In this document: piece by piece, positions 1-7,808 of the stretch
Layout of the letters: each line of letters starts with the position of its first letter
Position numbering within the stretch: the first letter of the stretch is position 1
Virus record (IMG/VR): IMGVR_UViG_3300022926_000125
Span: 1-22,590 of that record
DNA: 22,590 nucleotides
Source of the DNA: a virus
Strand: one strand, 5' to 3'
The notes under the pieces: generated by a model
What the model was told of the DNA's origin: nothing
Databases searched by the model: none
The model's input: only the letters and a program-made list of their open reading frames with translations
Made by a program: the position numbers and the translations under genes

Positions 1-1
1 G

Positions 2-589
2 TGCCTAGTGCTTACTAACGAAGAGAAGACAATCCGAGTAGCTGCACGGTATGTACAAGCATCCTCTGGTATGACGATGAAGCAGATCGTAGCTAACAAG
101 GCACTGGCACTCACGAGATATAACAAAGTGAAACAAAACGTGAGGATGAAGGACAGCACTGGCAAGGACATGAACTGGGTTGAGGCTATCGTTAAGAGCT
201 ATCAGCCTGACATCGTAGTGCTAGACATGGGTGACAAGTTTGCTACTAAGAACAGTGACAAGTCAGACGTGTATCTTAAAGAGGCTGCTATCCATGCACG
301 TAACATCTCTAAGATGTACAACTGTGCCGTGATCTGGATGTCACAACTTAGTGCGGTAGCTGAGAATGTAGTACAGCCTGACATGTCTATGATGGAAGGC
401 TCTAAGACAGGCAAGGCAGCAGAGGCAGACCTAATGATCCTTGTATCTAAGAACAGATCAGTTGAGGGTGTAGACTCTGATGAAGACTTGACACGCTACT
501 TGACGGTAGCTAAGAACAAACTAGAGGGTGGCTGGCATGGACGTATTACGTGTGAGCTTGATGGTTCGATAGCACAGTACACCGCTTAA
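2..589 (+). CDS. Replicative DNA helicase, DnaB/T7 gp4-like, C-terminal part (5' truncated)
   Basis: The reading frame is open to the left edge, so this is the C-terminal end (about 195 residues) of a longer protein; GTG at 8 is probably not a true start. Visible RecA-fold features are a Walker B-like strand ending IVVLDMGD, a following strand with VIWMSQLS (the Gln sensor that couples ATP hydrolysis to DNA movement), and MEGSKTGKAAEADLMI, which matches the position of the gp4/DnaB motif leading to the arginine finger. The Walker A loop and any primase domain would lie off the window. Known role of the family: hexameric 5'-3' unwinding at the phage fork. It ends 22 nt before the DNA polymerase, which supports the assignment. 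Whether a primase is fused cannot be seen. Confidence 0.82.
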   Translation, partial: CLVLTNEEKTIRVAARYVQASSGMTMKQIVANKALALTRYNKVKQNVRMKDSTGKDMNWVEAIVKSYQPDIVVLDMGDKFATKNSDKSDVYLKEAAIHARNISKMYNCAVIWMSQLSAVAENVVQPDMSMMEGSKTGKAAEADLMILVSKNRSVEGVDSDEDLTRYLTVAKNKLEGGWHGRITCELDGSIAQYTA

Positions 590-611
590 CGAACACACGA
601 GAGGAGACGAC

Positions 612-2660
612 ATGAGGTTAGTGTTAGACGTGGAGAACACCACAACAAAACGTTCAGGCAAGAAGTTGCTAGACCCATGGGAAGAAGGTAACTTCCTAGT
701 GCAAGTAGGTACACAGAACGTAGATATACCAGAGGAGACACACGTCTTTACGTTTGACCATGTAGAATACAAGGATACATCAGGGCGTGGGGCTGTGCTG
801 TTACAGACTATACTTGATGAGACTACACTATTGATTATGCACAACGCCCGTCACGATATGCCATGGCTTTGGGAGTCGGGCTTCCACTATGACGGTGCTA
901 TCTATGATACGATGATTGGAGAGTACTTACTTCTGCGTGGACAGAAGCGTAGCCTAAGCTTGGATAGCTGTGCTGAGATACGTAACCTGCCCTCACGCAA
1001 GATGGATACACTTAAGGAATACTTCAAGAAAGGTTACGGCACTAACGAGATCCCTCTGGCTGAACTTAAGGAATACCTAGAGGCTGACTTGAATACCACA
1101 CGTGAACTGTTCCTTGCACAGGAGCAGGACTACCAACAGGAAGACACTAAGTCTATGCTAAACGTGCGTGACATCAGCATGAAGGTATGTATGACACTGT
1201 GTAAGATGTATGCCCGTGGGTTCAAGGTGGATCGTGCTGCACTGGATGAAGTGCGTAAAGAGTTTGAACAAGAGAAGGCAGAGATAGAGACACGCTTGGG
1301 TATGCAGGTACGTAGGTTCATGGGTGACACACCAATCAATCTAAACTCTACAGAGCAACTGTCTCAAGTAATCTATAGCATGAAGCCTATCAACAAGAAC
1401 GAGTGGGCTGATCTATTCGAGCATGTCAATGATGCTAAGGAGTATCGTGCAGCTGTGAATGCTAACACTGTACGTATACAGAAGACACGTGCCTACACCT
1501 GTCGTACCTGTGAGGGAAACGGTAAAACGTATAAACTTAAAGTAGACGGTACACCGTATAAGAAACCTAACAAATGCTCTGACTGTGGAGGCTTAGGTTA
1601 TAAACTTAAAGAGTTGCAGGAGATTGCAGGTCTTAAGTTCTACCCACCAAGTAAGGACTGGGTAAGTGCTAGTGGGTTCTCTACCAGTAAGGATAACCTA
1701 GAGCTACTGATTAGTACTGCACGTAGTAAAGGTATGATGGAGGCTGAGTACTTCTTGCAGGATGTACGTAGGCTGAACGCTATCTCTAGCTATCTGTCTA
1801 ACTTCGTAGAGGGTATTGACTTGTACACTAAGCACGATGACTTCCTGCATGTGGATCTATCACAGACTACCACAGCAACAGGACGCTTCAGTGGGCGTAA
1901 CCCTAACATGCAGAACATGCCACGAGGTAACACATTCCCAGTGAAGAAGGTATTCGTATCACGATGGGATGGTGGCTACGTGATGGAGGCTGACTTTGCA
2001 CAGCTAGAGTTTCGTACTGCTGCATTCCTAGCGCAGGATAAGGTAGCTATGGAAGAGATTGCCACAGGCTTTGACGTACACAGTTACACTGCTAAAGTTA
2101 TTACTGATGCAGGTGAGCCTACTACACGACAGGAAGCTAAGGAGCATACCTTCGCACCCCTCTTTGGTGCTACTGGTTATGGCAGATCAAAAGCGGTAGC
2201 TGCTTACTATGAACACTTCACTGAGAAGTACCCAGGTGTTGCAGCATGGCACAAGAAGCTAGCCAAGGAAGCTGTGACATTCTTAAAGATTACCAACGTA
2301 AGTGGTAGACAATACGCATTCCCTGACTGCAAGCGCAGGGACAATGGGAGCGTAACCTACATGACCAACATCAAGAACTACCCAGTGCAGGGCTTTGCTA
2401 CTGGTGATGTTGTTCCTGTGGTTTTAATGGAGTTAGAGGAGAGACTGAAGCCACTGCAATCATGCTTGGTTAATACAGTACACGACTCAGCTGTAATAGA
2501 CATACATCCAAAGGAGAAGCTATATGTGATACAGATGATTCATGATATGAATAACGATCTTAATCAGATCATTGAGGAAGCATACGGAATTAGCATGAAC
2601 GTACCACTGCTTTTAGAGGCTAAGATCGGCCCTAATTGGCTTGACAATAAAGACGTGTGA
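612..2660 (+). CDS. polA: Family A DNA polymerase with 3'-5' exonuclease and inserted DnaJ-type zinc module
   Basis: 682 residues; ATG preceded by a good AGGAG. Exonuclease domain (about 1-170): D6/E8 (Exo I), N78..D82 (Exo II) and Y155xxxD159 (Exo III), all acidic residues present, so proofreading should be active. Residues 297-329 hold C297xxC300xGxG and C322xxC325xGxG, one pair of DnaJ-like zinc knuckles where T7 polymerase has its thumb region. Polymerase domain: TATGRFS (421-427), motif A DFAQLEFR with D461, motif B R506xxxK510xxxF514 ending in FGATGYG, and motif C VHDSAVID with H624/D625. The residue equivalent to E. coli Phe762/T7 Tyr526 is Phe514. The zinc insertion is a reported hallmark of HMO-2011-type podoviruses. 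It replicates the phage genome with the upstream helicase; what the zinc module binds is unknown. Confidence 0.96.
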   Translation: MRLVLDVENTTTKRSGKKLLDPWEEGNFLVQVGTQNVDIPEETHVFTFDHVEYKDTSGRGAVLLQTILDETTLLIMHNARHDMPWLWESGFHYDGAIYDTMIGEYLLLRGQKRSLSLDSCAEIRNLPSRKMDTLKEYFKKGYGTNEIPLAELKEYLEADLNTTRELFLAQEQDYQQEDTKSMLNVRDISMKVCMTLCKMYARGFKVDRAALDEVRKEFEQEKAEIETRLGMQVRRFMGDTPINLNSTEQLSQVIYSMKPINKNEWADLFEHVNDAKEYRAAVNANTVRIQKTRAYTCRTCEGNGKTYKLKVDGTPYKKPNKCSDCGGLGYKLKELQEIAGLKFYPPSKDWVSASGFSTSKDNLELLISTARSKGMMEAEYFLQDVRRLNAISSYLSNFVEGIDLYTKHDDFLHVDLSQTTTATGRFSGRNPNMQNMPRGNTFPVKKVFVSRWDGGYVMEADFAQLEFRTAAFLAQDKVAMEEIATGFDVHSYTAKVITDAGEPTTRQEAKEHTFAPLFGATGYGRSKAVAAYYEHFTEKYPGVAAWHKKLAKEAVTFLKITNVSGRQYAFPDCKRRDNGSVTYMTNIKNYPVQGFATGDVVPVVLMELEERLKPLQSCLVNTVHDSAVIDIHPKEKLYVIQMIHDMNNDLNQIIEEAYGISMNVPLLLEAKIGPNWLDNKDV

Positions 2661-2714
2661 TGCTATAACTATGACTCCTTTGACCGTGTAAAAAAATGTA
2701 TGAAAGGTATACAT

Positions 2715-3590
2715 ATGACTAACGAAATCGTACTAGCAACTGAAGGCCAATCCCTAGCTGAAATGATGGGACTATCCTCAAACTCAAGTGGCTCTCGCTC
2801 TATGCTTCCACGCTTCAGTCAGATCCATAACCCTATCAAGGGTGAGATTGAAGTGAATGGCAAGAAGATTAAAGCTGACGCTGTACCTGCTGGCTCTTAC
2901 AAGCTAACACAAACAGACAAGCCTGACATCTACGCTATCAACCCAGAGATCCGCATCTTTGCCTTACGCTTACAGTGGACACGTTGGGATTCTGACGCTA
3001 AGGTAATGTATAAAACTGTATTGGTTAATTCACTTAATGGTGACCTGAAAGATAACGCAGGAGGCTTCAACGCAGGGCGTCCCTCGGGTTATATTGAAGA
3101 CTTTAAGTCCCTACCTAAAGCAACGCAGGACTTGATGCGTAACACTAAGCGTACCAAGGTTGTCTTTGGTGTCGTAACTATGAAGGGTGCCATGGATGAC
3201 AAAGGTAATCCTATTGAGGACAACAGCATTACTGACGTAGAGATTCCATTCGTTATGGATGTTAAAAGTCGTGGCACAATCAAAGCTATTGATGATGCTA
3301 TCAAAGTTTTGGATCGTAAGGAAGGGTTGCTTCTACAGTATAAGATAGAGCTATCAGCTGAGATGCATGAGAAGCCTGACGGTTCTGAGTATGCGACTAT
3401 GGTCTTAACTCCTAATGTAAAGGTAGACATTGTTGAGCAAGACAAGGAGTACTTGCATAACTTCATGGATTGGATTTCAGGTATGAACAACTACATCTCG
3501 TCCGAGCACGACAAGAAGAACGCAGACAGTCTTGGTGCTGATGCCCTCGAAGCTTTGCATGACATTGTAGATGTAGAGGTAGCTGACTGA
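2715..3590 (+). CDS. Putative single-stranded DNA-binding protein
   Basis: I chose ATG 2715 (291 residues) over the in-frame ATG at 2700, because AAAGG lies just upstream of 2715 and nothing like a Shine-Dalgarno precedes 2700. I do not recognise the family by motif. The protein is soluble, with a Ser-rich N-terminus and a beta-rich middle containing an aromatic stretch (RIFALRLQWTRWD, about residues 79-91). It ends in a strongly acidic tail (DIVDVEVAD). An acidic C-terminal tail after a beta-rich body, and a place directly after the polymerase and before a nuclease, are typical of phage SSBs such as T7 gp2.5, which use the tail to recruit polymerase and helicase. The role is inferred from context and shape. 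Its stop shares 1 nt with the next start, so the two are probably translated together. Confidence 0.5.
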   Translation: MTNEIVLATEGQSLAEMMGLSSNSSGSRSMLPRFSQIHNPIKGEIEVNGKKIKADAVPAGSYKLTQTDKPDIYAINPEIRIFALRLQWTRWDSDAKVMYKTVLVNSLNGDLKDNAGGFNAGRPSGYIEDFKSLPKATQDLMRNTKRTKVVFGVVTMKGAMDDKGNPIEDNSITDVEIPFVMDVKSRGTIKAIDDAIKVLDRKEGLLLQYKIELSAEMHEKPDGSEYATMVLTPNVKVDIVEQDKEYLHNFMDWISGMNNYISSEHDKKNADSLGADALEALHDIVDVEVAD

Positions 3591-4465
3591 TGAACCACGT
3601 AGCTGAACTATCACTGCATAGCTTCTTACAGAAGGCACTCAATGGGGAGACTATTGTTGATGAGTCTATCATTGAGAAGGTTGGTAAGGACGTAGCTGAT
3701 GCAGTCCGCAAACAGTTCAGCAGCGGTTCTCGTGATGAGTTTAAGTTAAGGATGTCCAACCTTGGGCGTCCTACTTGCCAACTCTGGTACGAGAAGAATG
3801 ACCCTGCAGACAAGACACCATTCCCGACACAGTTCCTAGTGAACATGATGTTGGGTGATATTGTTGAGGCTGTATTCAAGGGGTTACTTCGTGCTGCTGA
3901 CGTTGAGTTTACAGACAATGAGAAGGTTACACTTACTCTGTCTGACGGTACTGAGATCAATGGTGAGTTCGACATGATCCTAAACAATCGTGTTGATGAT
4001 GTTAAGTCTGCATCACCCTGGTCATACCAACATAAGTTCGTTGACTTCGAGACACTAGCAAAGGGTGATACCTTTGGTTATGTCAGCCAGCTTGTAGGCT
4101 ATGCTGTTGCAGCAGGTAAAGAGGTTGGCGGTTGGTGGGTAATAAACAAGGCTAACGGGGAGTTCAAGTATGTCGATGCTAATGGTGTTGATGTTCCTGC
4201 ACAGATGCAGAAGATCGAAGAGACAGTAAAGTATATTCATGAGGACAAACCTTTTGAGCGTTGCTTTGAGGCTATCCCTGAGACGTATCGTAAGAAAGCA
4301 TCAGGTAACTTGAAGCTAGGTACTACGTGTGGCTTCTGTGCTTATAAGCATAAGTGCTGGCCTGGACTACAGACGCTACCCTCCAGGGTTTCTACTGCTA
4401 AAGAGTTGCCTATGGTAGACTACGTATTCATAGGGGATGGTTTTGACGACAGCAAAGAGGCATAA
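3590..4465 (+). CDS. PD-(D/E)XK exonuclease, Cas4/RecB-like, with predicted Fe-S cluster
   Basis: 291 residues. The nuclease core shows GEFDMI (D128), then VDDVKSA giving D137xK139, and FGYVSQLVGY with Q167xxxY171, the order expected for RecB/Cas4-type PD-(D/E)XK nucleases. Four cysteines, C63 near the N-terminus and C247xxC250xxxxxC256 near the C-terminus, have the spaced arrangement that in Cas4 and AddB binds a 4Fe-4S cluster bracing the nuclease fold. Such phage enzymes resect DNA ends for recombination or degrade host DNA, filling the place of T7 gp6 exonuclease. It starts on the stop codon of the putative SSB and overlaps endonuclease I by 29 nt. No helicase domain is present, so it is a stand-alone nuclease. 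Strand polarity cannot be told from sequence. Confidence 0.82.
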   Translation: MNHVAELSLHSFLQKALNGETIVDESIIEKVGKDVADAVRKQFSSGSRDEFKLRMSNLGRPTCQLWYEKNDPADKTPFPTQFLVNMMLGDIVEAVFKGLLRAADVEFTDNEKVTLTLSDGTEINGEFDMILNNRVDDVKSASPWSYQHKFVDFETLAKGDTFGYVSQLVGYAVAAGKEVGGWWVINKANGEFKYVDANGVDVPAQMQKIEETVKYIHEDKPFERCFEAIPETYRKKASGNLKLGTTCGFCAYKHKCWPGLQTLPSRVSTAKELPMVDYVFIGDGFDDSKEA

Positions 4466-4880
4466 CCCTAGGCGATACAGAAGTGGCCTAGAGAAAACAG
4501 TATCGGAGTTCCTGAAGCAAAACCAAAAGCAAGTTCGTTATGAAGAGCTTAAGGTAGAGTGGATGGATCTTCGGTATAGAACATACACACCTGACTTTGT
4601 GTTAGACAACGGTATCATCATTGAGACTAAAGGTATCTTTGACAATGAGGATAGACGTAAGCACATAGCTGTAAGAGAACAGCACCCTGAGTTAGATATT
4701 AGGTTTGTCTTTAGTAATGCGAACGCTAAGTTATACAAAGGGTCAAAGACTACTTATGCAATGTGGTGCGATAAGCATGGGTTCATGTACTCTAATCGTA
4801 TCATACCGCAAGAGTGGTTGGCTGAAGAGGGTGCAGCACTACGCAAGAAAGTCATAAAGCTAAAGGTTGATAAACAATGA
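4437..4880 (+). CDS. Endonuclease I, T7 gp3-like Holliday junction resolvase
   Basis: 147 residues from ATG 4437, with clear side-by-side similarity to T7 gp3: SGLEKTVSEFL, YTPDFVLDNGIIIETKG, REQHPELDIRFVFSNA and KLYKGSKTTYAMWCDKHG all have close T7 equivalents. The catalytic set is complete: E19, D53, E63 and K65, matching T7 E20/D55/E65/K67. The enzyme acts as a domain-swapped dimer that cuts four-way junctions and branched DNA, resolving concatemers before packaging and helping to break down host DNA. The start is uncertain. AGGGG (4432-4436) touches ATG 4437 but sits 6 nt before an in-frame TTG at 4443, which may be the real start and would remove two residues. It overlaps the upstream nuclease and ends in an ATGA overlap with the next gene. 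Confidence 0.94.
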   Translation: MVLTTAKRHNPRRYRSGLEKTVSEFLKQNQKQVRYEELKVEWMDLRYRTYTPDFVLDNGIIIETKGIFDNEDRRKHIAVREQHPELDIRFVFSNANAKLYKGSKTTYAMWCDKHGFMYSNRIIPQEWLAEEGAALRKKVIKLKVDKQ

Positions 4881-5098
4881 CAGATAATGTAAACAGTCCT
4901 ATACATTATAACGCAGGTGGTATAGAAGCTATTGAAGCTATTCTAGCTGCTACCAATGAGCAGAGTGAGGGCTACCTACAAGGTAATATCCTTAAGTACC
5001 TCTGGCGTTACCGATATAAGAATGGCTTAGAAGATCTAAAGAAAGCACAGTGGTATCTGAATAAGCTGATTGAAGTATATCAAGAGAAGCACAAATGA
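4877..5098 (+). CDS. DUF3310 family protein
   Basis: 73 residues. The N-terminal NVNSPIHYNAGGIEAIEAI, the middle GNILKYLWRYRYKNGLEDL, and KKAQWYLNKLIE near the end are the hallmark of DUF3310, a small helical family common in tailed phages and sometimes annotated as nucleotide kinase without biochemical support. The conserved ILKYLWRY segment resembles the helical packing of MazG/HisE-type pyrophosphohydrolases, and a MazG protein lies two genes downstream. A link to nucleotide metabolism is therefore plausible but is inference. It is joined to endonuclease I and to the next small gene by ATGA overlaps (start 4877, stop 5096-5098), which points to translational coupling. Confidence 0.9.
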   Translation: MTDNVNSPIHYNAGGIEAIEAILAATNEQSEGYLQGNILKYLWRYRYKNGLEDLKKAQWYLNKLIEVYQEKHK

Positions 5099-5262
5099 AA
5101 AGCTTTAGTGTGATGTTCATAATGCGGGTGGACGAGAACAACAACTTCTTAAGTTCCTACGATGAAGCCCACGAAGAAGATGTCCAGGATTTGATTACAG
5201 ATATTATGTATGACGTGGACGATATAGAAATAGAAAACTTAACAGTTAAGGAGCGACAATGA
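5095..5262 (+). CDS. Small acidic hypothetical protein, 55 residues
   Basis: A short reading frame that fills what would otherwise be a 160-nt gap between the DUF3310 gene and mazG. It begins with ATG at 5095, overlapping the upstream TGA, and its own TGA (5260-5262) overlaps the ATG of mazG at 5259, so both ends form ATGA junctions like those of its neighbours. This exact fit is the strongest sign that it is real. The product starts MKSFSVMFIMRVDENNN, likely a beta strand, and continues into an acidic stretch with an amphipathic helix (EEDVQDLITDIMYDVDD). It has no cysteines, no membrane segment and no motif I recognise. Context suggests a minor role in replication or nucleotide metabolism, but no function can be assigned. 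Confidence 0.82.
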   Translation: MKSFSVMFIMRVDENNNFLSSYDEAHEEDVQDLITDIMYDVDDIEIENLTVKERQ

Positions 5263-5639
5263 GTACTATTAGTGACGGTGACCTGGAGGCTTGGGAATAC
5301 TACAATGAAGTATACAAGAACAAGCAGCTAGGATTGAATGACTACCAGAAGGCAGCATCTAAAACAGCAATCTATAGATCAGAACACTCTATCCTGTACC
5401 CTGCGCTGGGCTTAGCAGGTGAGGCAGGAGAGGTAGCTAACAAAGTAAAGAAGATGTTACGTGATAATAAGTTTGATCGTAATGCTATTGCAGCAGAGAT
5501 TGGTGACGTACTGTGGTACATCGCTGCGCTATCACGAGACTTGAACATTGATTTGCATGACTTAGCAATGCAAAACTTAGAGAAGCTTTACGGACGTAAG
5601 GCACGAGGCACACTAGGCGGGAACGGAGACAACAGATGA
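5259..5639 (+). CDS. mazG: MazG-like nucleotide pyrophosphohydrolase
   Basis: 126 residues forming one all-alpha MazG domain. The metal-binding motif is visible as LAGEAGEVANKVKK (E55, E58), followed after about 20 residues by EIGDVLWYIAAL (E80, D83), giving the ExxE...ExxD signature. Family members hydrolyse (d)NTPs to monophosphates and pyrophosphate. In marine phages the roles proposed are cleaning damaged or excess nucleotides or altering host nucleotide signalling; the true substrate here is unknown. The N-terminal 45 residues (YYNEVYKNKQ, DYQKAASKTAIY) are the usual leading helix of phage versions. It is coupled by ATGA overlaps to the 55-residue gene before it and the ribonucleotide reductase after it (5636), placing it in the dNTP supply block. 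Confidence 0.92.
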   Translation: MSTISDGDLEAWEYYNEVYKNKQLGLNDYQKAASKTAIYRSEHSILYPALGLAGEAGEVANKVKKMLRDNKFDRNAIAAEIGDVLWYIAALSRDLNIDLHDLAMQNLEKLYGRKARGTLGGNGDNR

Positions 5640-6233
5640 ATAACTATCTACCAACAGACTACCAAGCATTTATTCACACATCACGTTATGCACGATGGTT
5701 AGAAGAAGAAGGCCGACGTGAGAGTTGGGATGAAACAGTACACCGTTACATGAAGAACGTAGTATATCGTGCACTACCTAATTCAGGTGATGCTTGCGCT
5801 GAGTATGACTATGGTTCAGTTGAGCGTGATCTACGTGATGCTATCTTGGGCCTAGAGGTTATGCCTTCTATGCGAGCTATGATGACAGCTGGCCCAGCGC
5901 TTGAGCGTGACAACACTGCAGGATATAACTGTTCGTATCTACCTGTAGATGATCCCAAGAGTTTCGACGAGGCCATGTTCATTCTGTTGTGTGGCACTGG
6001 TGTTGGCTTCTCTGTTGAACGTCAGTTCGTGACTAAGCTGCCAGAAGTACCACAGTTGTTCCAGAGTGATACCACAGTCGTCGTGAAGGACAGCAAAGAA
6101 GGTTGGGCTAAAGCTCTGCGTCAAGTGGTTGCACTCCTCTATAGTGGCGAGATCCCTAAGTGGGACGTTAGCAAAGTTCGTCCTGCAGGTGCAAGACTAA
6201 AGACGTTTGGAGGACGTGCCTCTGGCCCAGCGC
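5403..6233. repeat. Cluster of three of the six GCCCAGCGC 9-mers in the window
   Basis: GCCCAGCGC occurs on the + strand at 5892-5900, 6225-6233, 11189-11197, 13729-13737 and 18313-18321, and on the - strand at 5403-5411. Five of the six are preceded by CTG or CTC, giving CTSGCCCAGCGC. All lie inside genes, in different reading frames and with different gene orientations. No function is known to me. Confidence 0.75.
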
Positions 6234-7567
6234 CATTGGTTGATCTGTTTAACTTTGTCATCAAGGTATTCAAAGATGCACAAGGACGTAAGCTGTCTAG
6301 CATTGAAGCACACGACATCATGTGTAAGATCGGTGAAGTTGTAGTCGTCGGTGGTGTACGCCGTTCAGCTATGATCTCTCTGTCAAACTTGAGCGATGAT
6401 CGTATGCGTCATGCTAAGTCGGGTCAGTGGTGGGAGAGCAATCCGCAACGTGCATTGGCTAACAACTCTGTGTCATACACTGAGAAGCCAGACAGCCTAT
6501 CCTTCATGCGTGAGTGGATGGCACTGGTAGAGTCAGGCTCAGGTGAGCGTGGCATCTTTAACCGCCAGGCATCTAAGAAACAAGCCTCTAAGAATGGACG
6601 ACGTGATTCTAACTATGAGTTCGGCACTAATCCCTGCTCAGAGATTATCCTTCGTCCGTACCAGTTCTGTAATTTGACTGAGGTTGTTGTTCGTGCAGCT
6701 GATAGTATAGAAGACCTAGAGCGTAAGGTACGTCTTGCTACTGTCTTGGGAACGATCCAGTCTACCTATACTAAGTTCCCATACCTTCGTAAGATCTGGC
6801 AAAACAACACTGAAGAAGAACGTCTGCTTGGAGTTTCTCTGACAGGCATTATGGACAACCCTCTAATGACCACAGCTAATGCAGGTCTAGACAAAACATT
6901 GGAGCACTTACGTGATGTTGCCATTAAAACAAATGCTGAGTGGGCTGATCGTCTTGGCATTCCTGTTGCTGCTGCTATCACTTGTGTTAAGCCATCGGGA
7001 ACAGTATCCCAACTCGTTGACTCTGCCTCTGGGATACACGCACGACATTCACCTTATTACATTAGAACCGTTAGAGGAGATAACAAAGACCCTCTTACAT
7101 CCTTCATGAAAGACCAAGGTATCCCAAATGAACCTGATGTATTTAAACCAGATCAGACTACAGTATTTAGCTTTCCAATTAAGTCACCTGACGATGCCGT
7201 TGTTACCTCAGATGTATCAGCAATTGACCAGTTGAAGATGTGGTTGGCTTATCAGCGTCACTGGTGTGAACACAAGCCATCTGTGACTATCAACGTCAAA
7301 GCTAATGAGTGGTTTGAAGTAGGTGCTTTTGTGTACGATCACTTCGATGAGATGTCTGGTGTATCCTTCTTGCCATACAACGAGCATACATATCAGCAAG
7401 CACCGTACCAAGAAGTAGGCAAGTCTGAGTACGAGCAACTACTATCATTGATGCCTAAGTCAATCGACTGGGCTAAGTTGATGGAGTACGAAAAGGAAGA
7501 CAATACTTCTGGTATGCAGACACTAGCTTGTTCTGGTGACTCATGTGAGATCGTGGACCTGACATAA
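5636..7567 (+). CDS. nrdJ: Adenosylcobalamin-dependent (class II) ribonucleoside-triphosphate reductase
   Basis: 643 residues, monomeric RTPR type as in Lactobacillus leichmannii. Key residues align by spacing: N-terminal redox C99 (AGYNCSY); the NPCSE motif with N332, thiyl-radical C334 and E336; second redox C345, 11 residues after C334 as in the model enzyme; and C-terminal shuttle cysteines C632/C637 in ACSGDSC. MPSMRAMMTAG and LLCGTGVGFSVE are typical of the alpha/beta barrel core. It makes dNTPs from NTPs using vitamin B12 and no oxygen, so it depends on host cobalamin. It is about 100 residues shorter than the Lactobacillus enzyme. It starts in an ATGA overlap with mazG and is followed after 1 nt by a glutaredoxin, the probable electron donor to the C-terminal cysteines. 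Confidence 0.95.
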   Translation: MNNYLPTDYQAFIHTSRYARWLEEEGRRESWDETVHRYMKNVVYRALPNSGDACAEYDYGSVERDLRDAILGLEVMPSMRAMMTAGPALERDNTAGYNCSYLPVDDPKSFDEAMFILLCGTGVGFSVERQFVTKLPEVPQLFQSDTTVVVKDSKEGWAKALRQVVALLYSGEIPKWDVSKVRPAGARLKTFGGRASGPAPLVDLFNFVIKVFKDAQGRKLSSIEAHDIMCKIGEVVVVGGVRRSAMISLSNLSDDRMRHAKSGQWWESNPQRALANNSVSYTEKPDSLSFMREWMALVESGSGERGIFNRQASKKQASKNGRRDSNYEFGTNPCSEIILRPYQFCNLTEVVVRAADSIEDLERKVRLATVLGTIQSTYTKFPYLRKIWQNNTEEERLLGVSLTGIMDNPLMTTANAGLDKTLEHLRDVAIKTNAEWADRLGIPVAAAITCVKPSGTVSQLVDSASGIHARHSPYYIRTVRGDNKDPLTSFMKDQGIPNEPDVFKPDQTTVFSFPIKSPDDAVVTSDVSAIDQLKMWLAYQRHWCEHKPSVTINVKANEWFEVGAFVYDHFDEMSGVSFLPYNEHTYQQAPYQEVGKSEYEQLLSLMPKSIDWAKLMEYEKEDNTSGMQTLACSGDSCEIVDLT

Positions 7568-7568
7568 C

Positions 7569-7808
7569 ATGTACACTATTATCACACGAAACCAGTGTAA
7601 CTTCTGTGATACAGCCAAGGCTCTGTTAAGGAGCCAAGGCTTACCCTTCACAGTATATAATGTCCAAGATCCTGAGACTAAGTGGTTGCTTACTCTGATC
7701 AAACAGGCAGGGCACACAACAGTACCACAAGTGTTTGGACCTGATGGTTCTTACATTGGTGGGTACACAGAGTTAAAGGATCAACTTAATGCAGCTGGAT
7801 ATGTTTAA
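7569..7808 (+). CDS. Glutaredoxin (NrdH-like redox partner)
   Basis: 79 residues with a complete thioredoxin-fold glutaredoxin pattern. The sequence opens with a beta strand, then NQCNFCDTAK with redox pair C10/C13, then the cis-proline loop TVPQVF (P53), and finally GGYTEL (G64/G65), which in glutaredoxins contacts glutathione or the partner protein. The active site CNFC is not one of the most common forms (CPYC, CVQC). It begins 1 nt after the ribonucleotide reductase stop and most likely reduces that enzyme's C-terminal cysteine pair after each turnover. Whether it takes electrons from glutathione or from host thioredoxin reductase cannot be decided from sequence. Its 3' end overlaps the next gene by 20 nt. 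Confidence 0.93.
   Translation: MYTIITRNQCNFCDTAKALLRSQGLPFTVYNVQDPETKWLLTLIKQAGHTTVPQVFGPDGSYIGGYTELKDQLNAAGYV

Noticed and set aside
2661-2714. Possible promoter between polymerase and SSB candidate (TTGACC at 2681)
   Set aside because: No -10 hexamer at acceptable spacing: TATGAA is 13 nt and TATACA 22 nt away.
3089-3987. Minus-strand frames of 133 and 174 residues
   Set aside because: They lie opposite the SSB candidate and the Cas4-like nuclease; Ser/Leu-rich, with no start signals and no domain.
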